A stretch of DNA of 64,000 bases from Acidobacteriota bacterium (GCA_016712445.1 JADJRB010000001.1:2232001-2296000); one strand, 5' to 3'; counted from the first letter of the stretch, positions 35,444 to 44,764 are shown. Program-made: numbers and translations. Notes: generated by a model not told the origin, from the letters alone.

Positions 35444-35908
35444 ATGAGTCAGATTCCTCTCGCCCGCCGTTCGCCAATTCCGCCCGAGAATTGCAACCTT
35501 GCCCGCACGATCGAGATCGTCGGCGACCGCTGGACGCTGCTGATTCTGCGTGCAGCGCTGTATGGCGTGCGCCGGTTTGACGATTTCCAGGCGGAGCTGG
35601 GCTGCCCGCGTACCGTGCTGTCCGGCCGCCTCAAGCTGCTCGTCGATGAGGGGCTCCTGACCCGCAAGGCCTACAAGGTGCCGGGCAAGCGCGCGCGGCC
35701 CGAATACGTGCTGTCGGCCATGGGCCTGTCGCTGCGCCCGATCCTGATCGGCCTGACGCAATGGGGCGATGTGTGGCTGGGCAAGGGCGAGCCACCGCCG
35801 ATCAGTTTCACCAAGGCGGGTTCGAAAGCGGCGATCCGCGCCGGATTCGTGGATGCCGAGGGCCGGGAAGTGCGCCCGGACCAGATCCGCGCGGTGCTGC
35901 GCGGATAG
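35444..35908 (+). CDS. HxlR-family transcriptional regulator
   Basis: The 154-residue winged-helix protein has the HxlR domain (about 12-112): NCNLARTIEIVGDRWTLLILR, then GVRRFDDFQ and LSGRLKLLVDEGLL. HxlR proteins often respond to electrophiles or redox signals through a conserved N-terminal Cys, here Cys17. It lies 132 bp from, and divergent to, the phytase-like lipoprotein gene, which it may control; no operator was recognised. The ATG at 35444 gives the usual family start. Confidence 0.9.
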   Translation: MSQIPLARRSPIPPENCNLARTIEIVGDRWTLLILRAALYGVRRFDDFQAELGCPRTVLSGRLKLLVDEGLLTRKAYKVPGKRARPEYVLSAMGLSLRPILIGLTQWGDVWLGKGEPPPISFTKAGSKAAIRAGFVDAEGREVRPDQIRAVLRG

Positions 35909-36015
35909 GGCCTGGCGCCTGCATGCAGGCTGACTTGTTTTTCGCCCTTGCAAAGCGGCAGCCTTCCGATTATTCCGACCGCTCTGCCGCTGGCGGCAGC
36001 AAAATTCTTCCGGAT

Positions 36016-36090
36016 GCGGGCGTAGCTCAGTGGTAGAGCACAACCTTGCCAAGGTTGGGGTCGAGAGTTCGAATCTCTTCGCCCGCTCCA
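36016..36090 (+). tRNA. tRNA-Gly (anticodon GCC), likely attachment site of the integrated element
   Basis: A full cloverleaf can be drawn: acceptor GCGGGCG/CGCCCGC, anticodon stem CAACC/GGTTG with loop TTGCCAA (anticodon GCC at 36048-36050), T-arm TTCGAAT, discriminator T and encoded CCA. A tyrosine integrase gene starts 124 bp downstream, pointing away. The 3' end of the tRNA gene is therefore the likely attL core. No second copy of the 3' end was found inside the window. Confidence 0.96.
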
Positions 36091-36119
36091 GAACAACTCA
36101 CGAAAAGATAAACAAAATC

Positions 36120-36141
36120 AAAGCCCTTCGGGGCTTTTGAC
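36120..36141 (+). terminator. Rho-independent terminator after tRNA-Gly
   Basis: The stem AAAGCCC / GGGCTTT with a TTCG tetraloop and a following T-rich run lies 30 bp after the tRNA end. Confidence 0.85.
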
Positions 36142-36172
36142 TTGCGTTGGTTTGACTTTTCCTGATTTTTTC

Positions 36173-36208
36173 CCTACAAAAATGCCTACGAAATTTCCTA
36201 CAAGTAGG
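36173..36208 (+). repeat. Three CCTAC repeats at 12-bp spacing plus inverted copy
   Basis: CCTAC occurs at 36173, 36185 and 36197, exactly 12 bp apart, each followed by an A/G-rich heptamer. An inverted copy, GTAGG at 36204-36208, makes a CCTAC-AA-GTAGG palindrome with the third. The array lies just before the integrase GTG start, where arm-type integrase or excisionase sites and integrase-promoter operators are usually found. Confidence 0.7.
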
Positions 36209-36213
36209 CTTGG

Positions 36214-37611
36214 GTGGTGGACAGAGTTAACCGGCATTTGAAGCAAAAAGGTGGGCACTGGCACTACCAGCGCCGCGTCCCGAAACGCTTCGCGCCCTTC
36301 GATCCGCGCGGCGTGATCGAATGTTCCCTGCATACCAGATCCCTCGAGATCGCGCGGATGCGGCGCGACGCCATGGAAGAGTCCGATGACCTCTACTGGC
36401 GGATGCTGGCGGGCACTGCCGGAGATGCCAGCTCCCCTGAAACCCTCGCTGCCCAGCTGGACCAGGCCCAGCGCCGCTACAAGGCAGCCCAGACGCGCGC
36501 GCTCGCCCGCGGGTTCGTCTATGCCCCGGTCGAGCAGCTGGCGACCGAGGCAGACCTTGCTGAACTCATGGCCCGTGTCCGGCGGATCGACACGGCTGAC
36601 AAAGGCCGGCCGAGCCCCGCCGAGAAGGCTGAGGCGGACGCCCTCCTGGGGACTGTCCCGCCGCCGCCGGTCACCGTCTCCGGCGCGTTCGAGATCTATT
36701 GCTCGGACATCGCCGCCAGCGAACTCATCGGCAAATCCGAAGCCCAGATCCGGGCCTGGAAGAAGACCAAACGGCGGGGCATCCAGTACTTCATCGATGT
36801 CGTCGGCGACCGGAACATGCGCGACATCTCCCGCCATGACGCCCAGCAGTATTACAATTGGTGGAAAGACCGCGTCGTGCCGAATCCGGGCCGCGAAGCG
36901 CTGAGTACCAAGACGGCGAACCGCGACGTCGGCAATATGCGTCTCTTATACAGCGCCTACTTCAAGTACATCGGCGAAGAAGACCGGCCGAACCCGTTCC
37001 GCAACCTTGCATTCAAGGACCGTCCGTCCACAGATGTGCCGCCGTTCGAGGATGCCTGGGTGCGCTCACGGATCCTCGCACCGGGCGCACTTTCGGGCCT
37101 TGTCGGCGGCGCAGACCTTATCCTCTATACGTTGATCGAGACCGGTTGCCGGCCCGGTGAAATCGCAAACCTCCTGGAAGAGGATATCCACCTCAAGGCC
37201 AATGTGCCTTACATTTCGATCCGGCCGAAGAAGGACCGGGAGATCAAGACCGTCTCCTCGATCCGCGACATCCCGCTTGTCGGGGTTGCCTTCGAGGCGA
37301 TGCGGCGCGCGCCGAAAGGGTTCCCGCACTACCGCGACAAACCGGATCTTCTGTCTGCAAACCTGATGACGGCGCTGAAATCACGCGGCCTGTTTCCGAC
37401 GCCGGCGCATAAGGTCTACTCGCTGCGCCATTCGTTCGAGAAGCGCATGCAGGAGGCCGAGCTCGATTATGGTTTCCGCTGCATGATCATGGGGCATGCG
37501 AACTCAAGGCCGGCTTACGGGGATGGGGGATCCATGGAGTACCGGCGTGATCAGCTGATGAAGATTGCGCATCCGGTGCCGGAAGTGTGGGGGAAAGGAC
37601 TTCAAGCCTGA
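36214..37611 (+). CDS. Tyrosine recombinase (phage-type integrase)
   Basis: This 465-residue site-specific recombinase has an N-terminal SAM-like DNA-binding region (about 150-245) and a C-terminal catalytic domain (about 275-465). Arg313 (GCRPGE) is the first catalytic Arg. Box II is YSLRHSF with Arg405 and His406; Tyr402 stands where the first His is usual. GH near 430 and the nucleophile Tyr in PAYGDGG follow. Next to tRNA-Gly and pointing away from it, it should integrate and excise the element. The GTG at 36214 starts a typical N-terminus; GTG 36217 is the alternative. Confidence 0.93.
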   Translation: MVDRVNRHLKQKGGHWHYQRRVPKRFAPFDPRGVIECSLHTRSLEIARMRRDAMEESDDLYWRMLAGTAGDASSPETLAAQLDQAQRRYKAAQTRALARGFVYAPVEQLATEADLAELMARVRRIDTADKGRPSPAEKAEADALLGTVPPPPVTVSGAFEIYCSDIAASELIGKSEAQIRAWKKTKRRGIQYFIDVVGDRNMRDISRHDAQQYYNWWKDRVVPNPGREALSTKTANRDVGNMRLLYSAYFKYIGEEDRPNPFRNLAFKDRPSTDVPPFEDAWVRSRILAPGALSGLVGGADLILYTLIETGCRPGEIANLLEEDIHLKANVPYISIRPKKDREIKTVSSIRDIPLVGVAFEAMRRAPKGFPHYRDKPDLLSANLMTALKSRGLFPTPAHKVYSLRHSFEKRMQEAELDYGFRCMIMGHANSRPAYGDGGSMEYRRDQLMKIAHPVPEVWGKGLQA

Positions 37612-37915
37612 GATTTTGCTCGTATGCGGGCCACGCTGTCCAGCGTATGCACCAAGCGCGTTCAGAAAGATCAGCAATGGAGCGCGACACACTTATCCGG
37701 ACGAATGGTTGAGCGGCGGCGCCGTTTCGTTCACTTGAACGATACACGTGCCTTCTCCCGAAGAAATGCGCTTTCGCGCAGGTTTTCGCGGACGCCTTCC
37801 CGGTGTCCGGCAATCAAACCATCACCGATCCGGAATGGCATAGGCCAAATCATTGTCCGACGGACCGGAGTGGCATAAACTCGGTTCGGTTGTTGAGGCT
37901 TGCCGGGGGGAGACG
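37612..37915. other. Intergenic gap between integrase and TIR gene
   Basis: These 304 bp show no supportable gene. Short open frames on both strands have no ribosome-binding sites or recognisable families. The composition becomes visibly more AT-rich toward the TIR gene, which fits acquired cargo. Confidence 0.5.
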
Positions 37916-40900
37916 TTGAGGTATCGCGCTTTCCTAAGCTATGCGCGAAAGGATCATCGTTGCGCACAGTGGCTTCACACCGCCCTCGAACAATTCAGAA
38001 CGCCTCGTGCACTCCGAACGTCAGGCGAACTTGCAGCAAGCGTTCCGGCAAGGCTCGGCCCAATTTTCAGGGACCGCACTGACCTGTCGGGCGGCGGACG
38101 GCTTTCAAATCGCATTGAGGCAGCACTGTCGGACAGCGAAGTCCTGATAGTTCTCTGCAGTCCAGCCGCCGCCGCAAGCGAATGGGTCGACCGTGAGTGC
38201 CAACTGTTCATGAAACAGCATGGACCGGAGAATGTGTTTCCGGTCATCGCAAGCGGCCTCGGGAACTCCGCCAATCCGGAAGCCGAATTCTTTCCGCCCG
38301 CCATTCGCGGACTTGGACTGCTGGCTGCTGACCTTAGGGAGGGCAAGGGTCCATCGGGTAAGTCTGTCGGAGACGGGAAAGAAACCGGACGTCTGAAGCT
38401 GATCGCCGGGCTTCTGAAGGTCCCCCTGGACGCCTTGATCCGCCGTGAACGTCAACGTCTCCGTCTGCTTCTGGCAAGCCTCACCTCAGTAGCTTTACTC
38501 TTTGCTGGTGTGGCGGTCGCGGCAACGTGGTTTGCCTATCGGGCGACGATCGCAGAGGCACGTGCAAACGTTCAGACGGCCGTTGCCGAACAGCAACGCA
38601 ATGAAGCGATTGCCGCCCGAGATCGGGAGGCCCTTGCCCGGACCGCAGAGTCTGCTGCGCGCGAAGCCGAGGCTCTGGCCCGAGAAGAAGAGAAGATCCA
38701 GAAGCTCGCCGCTGAAGCTGCCGAAGCCGTCGCCGAAGAGCAACGCGACGCTGCCAAGCGTACCCTTGGCGACATGTATGCCGAGCGGGGGTGGGCTGCA
38801 GTAAGGGCTCTTGAGCCTCTGAGTGCGATGCGACTCGCTATCGTAGGCGCTCAGGTGGCGGGTCGACCAACACAGGACCATATTGCCATTCTCAATCAAG
38901 CGATGGATGCCGCCGGAGGGAGCGCGAAATCCTACTCGTTGATCGGCAAGGGCGCAATTGTTGCCGTTGCGAGCCACGGTCCCAACAGACAGATTGCTCT
39001 TTCGAGACCACAAAAAATCACGCTTCTCAGTGTGGAGACTGGGCAGGAAACCGGCAGCTTCGCTGCGGCAGATGCCGACCAGGTCATCGCGGCTCAAATC
39101 TCCCCTGCGGGAGATCAGATACTTTTGCAGACCAGCGCGCAGAGGAGGCTGGTAGACATTGCAAGCGGCGCAACCGTTTGGTCCAGCCTCATCGCGGCAA
39201 ACAAACCCGGGACGCTCAAGCTCTTGTGGCCTCAACCCGACCGTATCCTCTCAATCCGAGGGATTCCGGATGAGCCGAGGTCTGGTGATCCGGCAAACAG
39301 CGAGATTGAGATCATTGATGCAAAGACCGGGACTGTATTAAACCGTTTGAAAACGTCCATTTACGAGTTCTCGACGTGGCAGAACTTTCTTGTGTCACCC
39401 GACAAAAAAAGAGTTCTGATAGGGACAGAAACGATCTTGAGCGGCGAAGCTGGCGCTGCACCAAGGCAAATCAGAACCTCCACGCTGGTGGACCTGCATG
39501 CGGCAAGCTTCCGCATTATAAACGGTATTGAAGATGAGGCTGACGATTGGTTCGAAGGCGGCGCTTTCTTTGATGAATCCGGAGAAATCTGGCAAGCCAG
39601 TGAACATTATGAGGATAAGTCCTCATACCTGCAGGTTTCCAAGGTGGACCCGCCGCCACTTGAAGAAGCATCGAGCTACCGGGTAGAGGATTGGGAAAAT
39701 ACATACTCCCTTTTCGATTGGGACGAACCCTTTGAGTTGGACTACGGCCGCCAACGCGCTGTCTACTGGGCCTTGCAGTCCATAGAGTTCCGGGCAGAGG
39801 TCGATGGCGTCTTCCGGAAATTTGCAAGGGAGTCTTCGTCTGTAACCTATCTTTCGGCGTGGCCATCTGGCCGTGTGCTGATGAAGATTGACGACAGACT
39901 GTATACCTGGTCGAGAAGGGCTCCAGAATCCGTGTCCCGACTGAACGTCCTGCTGGACCGCGAAGGATTTTTTCTGGAGCTCGGCAGCGGCAAAGTAGCG
40001 TACTTGGACCGAGTTGGCCGTGTGACTGTTTTCGATCCGCAACCGGCGGGCCCGAAGCGGTGTACTCTAACCGACAAACGATACCGCATCGATGGTTTCG
40101 AGGTTTCACCTGATGGCAGGTATTACGGCTACTGGAGTGGTCCGCATTTTCTGGCGTGGGATGCAAAAGGCTGCGGAGAGCTCGACTCGATGAAGGACTA
40201 TGCCTTAATCATCTTAGGTTGGCCAACCCAAAGTCTTCCCAAATGGATCGTGGCCGCCATCAGTCAGACTGATGCGCAACAGAATGCGGGCAGTGGTACT
40301 GGCGGCTGGTGGTCAACAGGAAAAGGAAGGGTAAATGTCCATGGATCGGACGGGCTACTTCGTATCGGGCCTGCCACCTTCTCGATCCGCAATGGCAATA
40401 CCGAGACTGAACTAAAGTCCGTGCTCCTCCAGGTGCCTGACGGCGGTTCACAAGCAATCGACCGCGAAGGCGGAGGGATGGCGTTATCTTATCCGGGTGG
40501 CGTTATCGAAGTCTGGAATATGCAGACGGGTGAGCGCAGCTTACATTGGGATAGCGGATTTGAAGACCCGCTGGTCGCCGCGGTAGATTTCCGGCGTTCG
40601 CGCATGTTCGTCCTTTCAGGGGGTGAGGGGCTCGGATACCTGGTCGATTTTTCCCGGGAGATTCCGAAAAGCAAAGAAGTAGCTAATGGCTTCGGAGCGC
40701 GAGATGCGCACTCGATGCCTTTCATCAGTTTTTCTCCGGACGGCCGATACCTTCAAATGACAGTCTACGGACGTGGGACTTTTATTGTTCCCGTAGCAAC
40801 ACCAGATGTCGTTGCTGCGCTGTTGGACCTCGATGCGGATGAGCGAGGCAGAGGGATCAGATTTGAAGCGACTGGCTTCAGTTCTGACAGCCGAATGCTG

Positions 40901-41521
40901 CTCGGTACATTTTCCGACAATTACAGGTTCGGTGCTTTCAATGTCTTAGCCAATGAGTTTGAGTACATTTTCGATGTGCGATCACTGTTCGACGGCGATA
41001 CGCAGCTGGTCTCTGTTCATCCATCCCCGGCAGGCCAAAGAGCTGCTGTCCTCGTTAGCCAGTTGCAGCAACAGCCACGATTGTCGGAGTCCGACTTAGA
41101 TGGGAACCTCACCAACCTACACTTCACATTGATTGTAGTGAATTCTGATACTGGAAAGCCGATAGCGCAGTATCTGATGCCTGAAATCCGACCGGGCTAT
41201 CATTTCAGTATTGGACGGCCCCTTCCTCCCGTCGGCGCTCTCGATTTCTCCTCTGATGGCACCACAGTCGCCTGGCTTACCCAAGGTGAAGATTTTGGGT
41301 ATCGTGGATACAGCTGGAGTGTCCCAACTCCGGCGAGGGATTTTGAGGCTTTGAAGCGAGAAGCATGCGCCTCGCGTCTTGTCGGCCTTGACCGTATCTT
41401 GAACCTCAGGGAATTCGGGGGAGACACCTTGGTGAAGCAGACTTGGAAGAGAGATACAGACGTCTGTACAGGGCGCAGGTGGGAAGGGTTCGACCAACCT
41501 GCGATGCCAACTGAGAAATGA
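37916..41521 (+). CDS. TIR domain / transmembrane / coiled-coil / beta-propeller protein (possible defence or signalling cargo)
   Basis: This is a 1,201-residue multidomain protein. The TIR domain spans about residues 3-135: YRAFLSYARKDH opens it, and VLIVLCSPAAAASEWVDRE near 76-94 holds the likely catalytic Glu94. A membrane helix lies at about 185-207 and an Ala/Glu-rich coiled coil at about 211-285. The long C-terminal part (about 320-1180) has repeated SPDG-type strings (such as SPDGRYYGYWS, SPDGRYLQMTV, SSDGTTVAWL) expected of WD40-like propellers. TIR enzymes cleave NAD+ in many anti-phage systems; that function here is inference. TTG at 37916 with GGGGGAG five bases upstream is preferred over TTG at 37853. 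Confidence 0.83.
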   Translation: MRYRAFLSYARKDHRCAQWLHTALEQFRTPRALRTSGELAASVPARLGPIFRDRTDLSGGGRLSNRIEAALSDSEVLIVLCSPAAAASEWVDRECQLFMKQHGPENVFPVIASGLGNSANPEAEFFPPAIRGLGLLAADLREGKGPSGKSVGDGKETGRLKLIAGLLKVPLDALIRRERQRLRLLLASLTSVALLFAGVAVAATWFAYRATIAEARANVQTAVAEQQRNEAIAARDREALARTAESAAREAEALAREEEKIQKLAAEAAEAVAEEQRDAAKRTLGDMYAERGWAAVRALEPLSAMRLAIVGAQVAGRPTQDHIAILNQAMDAAGGSAKSYSLIGKGAIVAVASHGPNRQIALSRPQKITLLSVETGQETGSFAAADADQVIAAQISPAGDQILLQTSAQRRLVDIASGATVWSSLIAANKPGTLKLLWPQPDRILSIRGIPDEPRSGDPANSEIEIIDAKTGTVLNRLKTSIYEFSTWQNFLVSPDKKRVLIGTETILSGEAGAAPRQIRTSTLVDLHAASFRIINGIEDEADDWFEGGAFFDESGEIWQASEHYEDKSSYLQVSKVDPPPLEEASSYRVEDWENTYSLFDWDEPFELDYGRQRAVYWALQSIEFRAEVDGVFRKFARESSSVTYLSAWPSGRVLMKIDDRLYTWSRRAPESVSRLNVLLDREGFFLELGSGKVAYLDRVGRVTVFDPQPAGPKRCTLTDKRYRIDGFEVSPDGRYYGYWSGPHFLAWDAKGCGELDSMKDYALIILGWPTQSLPKWIVAAISQTDAQQNAGSGTGGWWSTGKGRVNVHGSDGLLRIGPATFSIRNGNTETELKSVLLQVPDGGSQAIDREGGGMALSYPGGVIEVWNMQTGERSLHWDSGFEDPLVAAVDFRRSRMFVLSGGEGLGYLVDFSREIPKSKEVANGFGARDAHSMPFISFSPDGRYLQMTVYGRGTFIVPVATPDVVAALLDLDADERGRGIRFEATGFSSDSRMLLGTFSDNYRFGAFNVLANEFEYIFDVRSLFDGDTQLVSVHPSPAGQRAAVLVSQLQQQPRLSESDLDGNLTNLHFTLIVVNSDTGKPIAQYLMPEIRPGYHFSIGRPLPPVGALDFSSDGTTVAWLTQGEDFGYRGYSWSVPTPARDFEALKREACASRLVGLDRILNLREFGGDTLVKQTWKRDTDVCTGRRWEGFDQPAMPTEK

Positions 41522-41736
41522 TAGCTGCATATTTCTGGCGAGAGTATCTTTTCGTCCTGAAGGGTCTTTCTGTAGAAATTCGTCGGAAAGCTCTAATCTG
41601 GAATGGTCCAGACTTGGGTCTAAGTGCAACGGCAACGGAGTCTCCAAATGAACGGCCCGGACCAGGAGGGTGGGTCGGTATCAATCTCGGGTGACTGTGT
41701 GAATCAGCCCCACTGTAGCTGATACGGCCTCCTCCG

Positions 41737-41925
41737 TCAGGGGTAGTGTTGGCGGCCACGTAACTGGGCCGAGACACGTCTCTTGCGCTCCCTGCGCAGG
41801 TGCAGCTCTTTCTCGAGGCGCTCAAAGACGGGCCAGTAGGCGTCGCCGTACCGGTCAATCAGACGGGCAAGGCTGCTCAGGCAGTTCTCGATGTCCTGTT
41901 CAGTGACCTGCTGGCCCTTGTCCAT
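41737..41925 (-). CDS. Small conserved ICE protein (62 aa) next to DUF736
   Basis: This short protein has the strings CLSSLARLIDRYGDAYWPVFERLEKEL and a basic C-terminus. I recall small proteins of this type accompanying DUF736 genes in alphaproteobacterial ICEs; no function is known. The start at ATG 41925 (MDKGQQVTEQD) is preferred to 42060. It ends the run of minus-strand genes that begins at trbB. Confidence 0.65.
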   Translation of the reverse strand: MDKGQQVTEQDIENCLSSLARLIDRYGDAYWPVFERLEKELHLRRERKRRVSAQLRGRQHYP

Positions 41926-41959
41926 GAGCGTTCGTCTCGCCTTGTCTTCGGTTTCGAGG

Positions 41960-42280
41960 TCAGGTCTGCGCCTTGGCCCGGTTCCAGACCAGGATGCCGG
42001 TGCCTTCCTGTTCGTTTTCGAAGAAGGCAGCGCGCATCGGTTGGACAAAACTCGGATCATCGAGCTTTACGGCAAGGTAAGGCGTCTCGCCATCTTTCGC
42101 GGCCTGGCGCCAGGCAGCGCCAAGTTCTGCGCCCCCGGCATAGAGGCGGTAGTCGGGTGCCTCCTTGCTTTTTCCCTTTTCCTTGTTCGGGACGAGTTGG
42201 GCTTTGACATTGATCGTCATGGTACGGATGGTTCCTGTCCAGGTCCCATCCTTGAGGGTAAATGCGCCGATATGTGCCAC
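41960..42280 (-). CDS. DUF736 family protein
   Basis: This 106-residue protein starts MAHIGAFTLKDGTWTGTIRTMTIN, the hallmark of DUF736. These proteins are found almost only in conjugative elements and are placed near trb operons. The function is not established. It lies 3 bp after the DUF2274 stop on the same strand. Confidence 0.92.
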   Translation of the reverse strand: MAHIGAFTLKDGTWTGTIRTMTINVKAQLVPNKEKGKSKEAPDYRLYAGGAELGAAWRQAAKDGETPYLAVKLDDPSFVQPMRAAFFENEQEGTGILVWNRAKAQT

Positions 42281-42283
42281 GGG

Positions 42284-42520
42284 TCAGTCTCCTTTGCTGG
42301 CATTGCTGGGCAAGGCTCTCCTGGCCCGTCTGAACCCGGCGTCTGACGCCAGGAACATGTCGATCATGGCAGCGGCGAGCGTTTCGCTGCGCTCGGCTTC
42401 GCCATAAGTTCTTTGGTAGATGGCGGCGTAATCCTGCAGCGCGGCTGCGATCTCAGGATCAAGCGCAAGGGTGAGCCGTACCGGAGTGCGATCGGCGAGT
42501 TTTCCAAGGCGAAGGTTCAT
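42284..42520 (-). CDS. DUF2274 family protein
   Basis: This 78-residue protein starts MNLRLGKLADRTPVRLTLALDPE and is typical of DUF2274, small CopG-like (ribbon-helix-helix-like) proteins encoded directly after trbI in ICE trb operons. The exact function is unknown; regulation or partition is possible. Its start overlaps the trbI stop by 4 bp. Confidence 0.9.
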   Translation of the reverse strand: MNLRLGKLADRTPVRLTLALDPEIAAALQDYAAIYQRTYGEAERSETLAAAMIDMFLASDAGFRRARRALPSNASKGD

Positions 42521-43761
42521 GGGGCTGTCTCCTGAAAGGGACGAAGGACGAGATCCTTGGTCACGATCACGCGCACCGGCCAGCCGGGACGCACCTTGAT
42601 CGAGGGCTGTACGCCGAGGCTGCGATCAACCGCCCGCTGGCCCGCTTCGTTGACCGTGTCCGTAGTGCCGCGGCGGATCGCGCGCTCGATGTCGTCGTCT
42701 TCGTCAGGGCCTAGCTCGGCGCCGATCCCAAGAAGGGTTGCGAGACCCGCGGCCGCGAACACCTTGTCCCAGTGGTGGTCGGTCCGGTCCTCCAGGCCAG
42801 CGTAACCGGACGCGTCAGTGCCGGGCTCGGAAATGGTGACCGAGCTGCCATCCGGCATCAGGATCCGGTCCCAGACAACGAGGGTGCGGTCCTGGCCGAA
42901 GGAGACTTCCGACTGGTAGCGACCGATGAGGCGGCTGCCCTGGGGGATCAGCAGATGTTGGCCGCGCACCGTGTCGTAAACACTCTCTGTGACCTGCGCG
43001 ATAACCGTACCCGGAAGATCGGAATTGATGCCGGTGATCAGGCTTGCCGGGATGAGGGAGCCTGCCATCAGCTGGTAAGGCGAAAGCGGGTCCTGCACCC
43101 GGTCGGGATTGTAGACGGGGTTTGATTTCTGCTCACTGGCGAATGCGGTCTTGCGGGACTGGAGATTGGGGTCAGGCTCAAGGCTGGTGTCCGCATTGGG
43201 TGAACCCCTTGTAAGCGCAAGGAGTTCGGACGACAGGTCGAAGCTGGCCTCGGCTGCAGGCTGCGCCGGGGCTTGCAGCGCCGCGGCGCCGCTCAGGCGG
43301 AACTGGAGCGGTGCGCGAGCGGCTTCGTCGGCCTGGACGGCGGCTTCAAGCCGCGCGCTGCGGACTGCCTCGTCTTCCGGGCGTGTACGAAAGTCTGTCT
43401 GGTACTCGGTCTGGAACTCCGTCTCGATCCCGTAGGCTTGCTCGGCAGCAAGGATGGTCGAGCCAAGATCGCCCGAGAGCGGCGGCCCGAGCACCGGCAC
43501 ATCTGCAAGCGCCGTATAGTCAGCCGGCAGCGACGAGAACCCGTCGGGCCTGCGCTTGCCAGCAGCGACAAGCTCTTCCTGCTGGGGAGGCTCTTTCGGG
43601 CGCGGCGGGGCGAGTGCGATCGTGGCGGCCGCGAAGAGGCCCAGCGCGCCGAGCCCAGCGCCGGCCATCAGGAGCTTGCGGTTGATCCGTGCGGCGGGCC
43701 TCGGCGCCGAGCGGATCTGCAGCTGCTTTGCAGCTTCCGTGAACGGGGGCGGCGCGGTCAT
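42517..43761 (-). CDS. trbI: Conjugal transfer protein TrbI (VirB10-like)
   Basis: TrbI is the VirB10-type scaffold that spans inner and outer membranes in the secretion channel. The 414-residue protein has a cytosolic N-terminus, one membrane helix (about 30-52), a Pro/Glu-rich periplasmic linker and a C-terminal TrbI domain. That domain carries LIPASLITGINSDLPG near 245 and RLIGRYQSEVSFGQDR near 288. The ATG at 43761 is preferred; the GTG at 43764 is immediately upstream. It overlaps the DUF2274 start. Confidence 0.93.
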   Translation of the reverse strand: MTAPPPFTEAAKQLQIRSAPRPAARINRKLLMAGAGLGALGLFAAATIALAPPRPKEPPQQEELVAAGKRRPDGFSSLPADYTALADVPVLGPPLSGDLGSTILAAEQAYGIETEFQTEYQTDFRTRPEDEAVRSARLEAAVQADEAARAPLQFRLSGAAALQAPAQPAAEASFDLSSELLALTRGSPNADTSLEPDPNLQSRKTAFASEQKSNPVYNPDRVQDPLSPYQLMAGSLIPASLITGINSDLPGTVIAQVTESVYDTVRGQHLLIPQGSRLIGRYQSEVSFGQDRTLVVWDRILMPDGSSVTISEPGTDASGYAGLEDRTDHHWDKVFAAAGLATLLGIGAELGPDEDDDIERAIRRGTTDTVNEAGQRAVDRSLGVQPSIKVRPGWPVRVIVTKDLVLRPFQETAP

Positions 43762-43765
43762 CACT

Positions 43766-44764
43766 TCAGCCTCCGAACCAGCGGGATTTCGCCTTGCGGG
43801 CTGACGCTTTCGATATCCGCACGACCGACTGGGGCTTTGTGCCGTGACGCAGCTCAGCGGAGGCAAAGAGCCGGTCGACGACGTAGTAGCTGCCTCTGAC
43901 CCGGTAGTTGACGAGTTCTGCGTCTCCGGCCGGCGACAGCACGAACAGCGGCGGCATCTCGGATGCCGCAATCGATGCCGGCATCTGGATGAAAACCTGG
44001 CGGCCGTCATCGAACACCCGCACGGGTTTCCAGTCCGGCGCATCGCCTGTGACCCGGTAGTCGAAGTTTAGCTTTTCAAGGCTGAGGCCGCTTTCGATTG
44101 AGACAGCCTCCTCAGTAACGGCGACTGCGTTGCGGGCTGTGAGCCCCGCGAGTTCATCCTGCGGATAGCGCCAGGATAGCGCGGCCATGTAGGTGGCTGC
44201 GGTCGATTCCAGTTCGAGGTGATAGGTCCGCCGGTCGGTCGCGATCATCAGGTTGGTGCGAAGACCCGCAGCAACAGGTTTGACCAGGATATGCGCCCGG
44301 GCCGTTGCGCCTGAACCGGAGGCCGTGTCGCCGACAACCCAGCGGACCGTGTCGCCGGCCGAGACAGAGACCAGCGCCTCACCGGGCTGAAGGGCGATAT
44401 CCGTGACCTGTCCCGGGCTTGCATAGAGCCGGTAGAGAGCGCCTTCCGTATAGGGATAGATCTGGACGGCGTTGACGAAGCCGTCCGCCGAAGGCTCGAT
44501 TACGGCGCCGGCGCGGCCTTCCTGGATAGCGGCAGTCGGCGTCTTGGCAGTCTTCTTCGCGGCCTCTGGTTCAACGGGTTTCAGCTGGCCGGGCAGGGGC
44601 AGCGCAATGGCGGTTTCGACAATCTCGATACGTCCGGGTTTTGGGTCGTCCTGAGGGATCGCCGCGATAAATCCGCTGGCTTCAATTACGGGCTCTGGCG
44701 GCGGCGCGCTCGCGCAGGCGGCAAGCAGGGCGATTGCCGATGTGGCGGTGAGGATGCGGCTCAT
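43766..44764 (-). CDS. trbG: Conjugal transfer protein TrbG (VirB9-like) lipoprotein
   Basis: TrbG is the outer-membrane-associated VirB9 homologue. The 332-residue protein has a lipoprotein signal with LLAAC (Cys near residue 17). The VirB9/CagX fold follows in the C-terminal half, with strings RTYHLELESTAATYMAALSWRYPQ near 190 and FDDGRQVFIQMP near 263. It is separated from trbI by 4 bp and overlaps the end of trbF. Confidence 0.92.
   Translation of the reverse strand: MSRILTATSAIALLAACASAPPPEPVIEASGFIAAIPQDDPKPGRIEIVETAIALPLPGQLKPVEPEAAKKTAKTPTAAIQEGRAGAVIEPSADGFVNAVQIYPYTEGALYRLYASPGQVTDIALQPGEALVSVSAGDTVRWVVGDTASGSGATARAHILVKPVAAGLRTNLMIATDRRTYHLELESTAATYMAALSWRYPQDELAGLTARNAVAVTEEAVSIESGLSLEKLNFDYRVTGDAPDWKPVRVFDDGRQVFIQMPASIAASEMPPLFVLSPAGDAELVNYRVRGSYYVVDRLFASAELRHGTKPQSVVRISKASARKAKSRWFGG

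Noticed and set aside
37624..37878. An 84-residue Arg/Ser-rich plus-strand frame after the integrase
   Set aside because: No ribosome-binding site or recognisable fold, and it overlaps the upstream region of the TIR gene.
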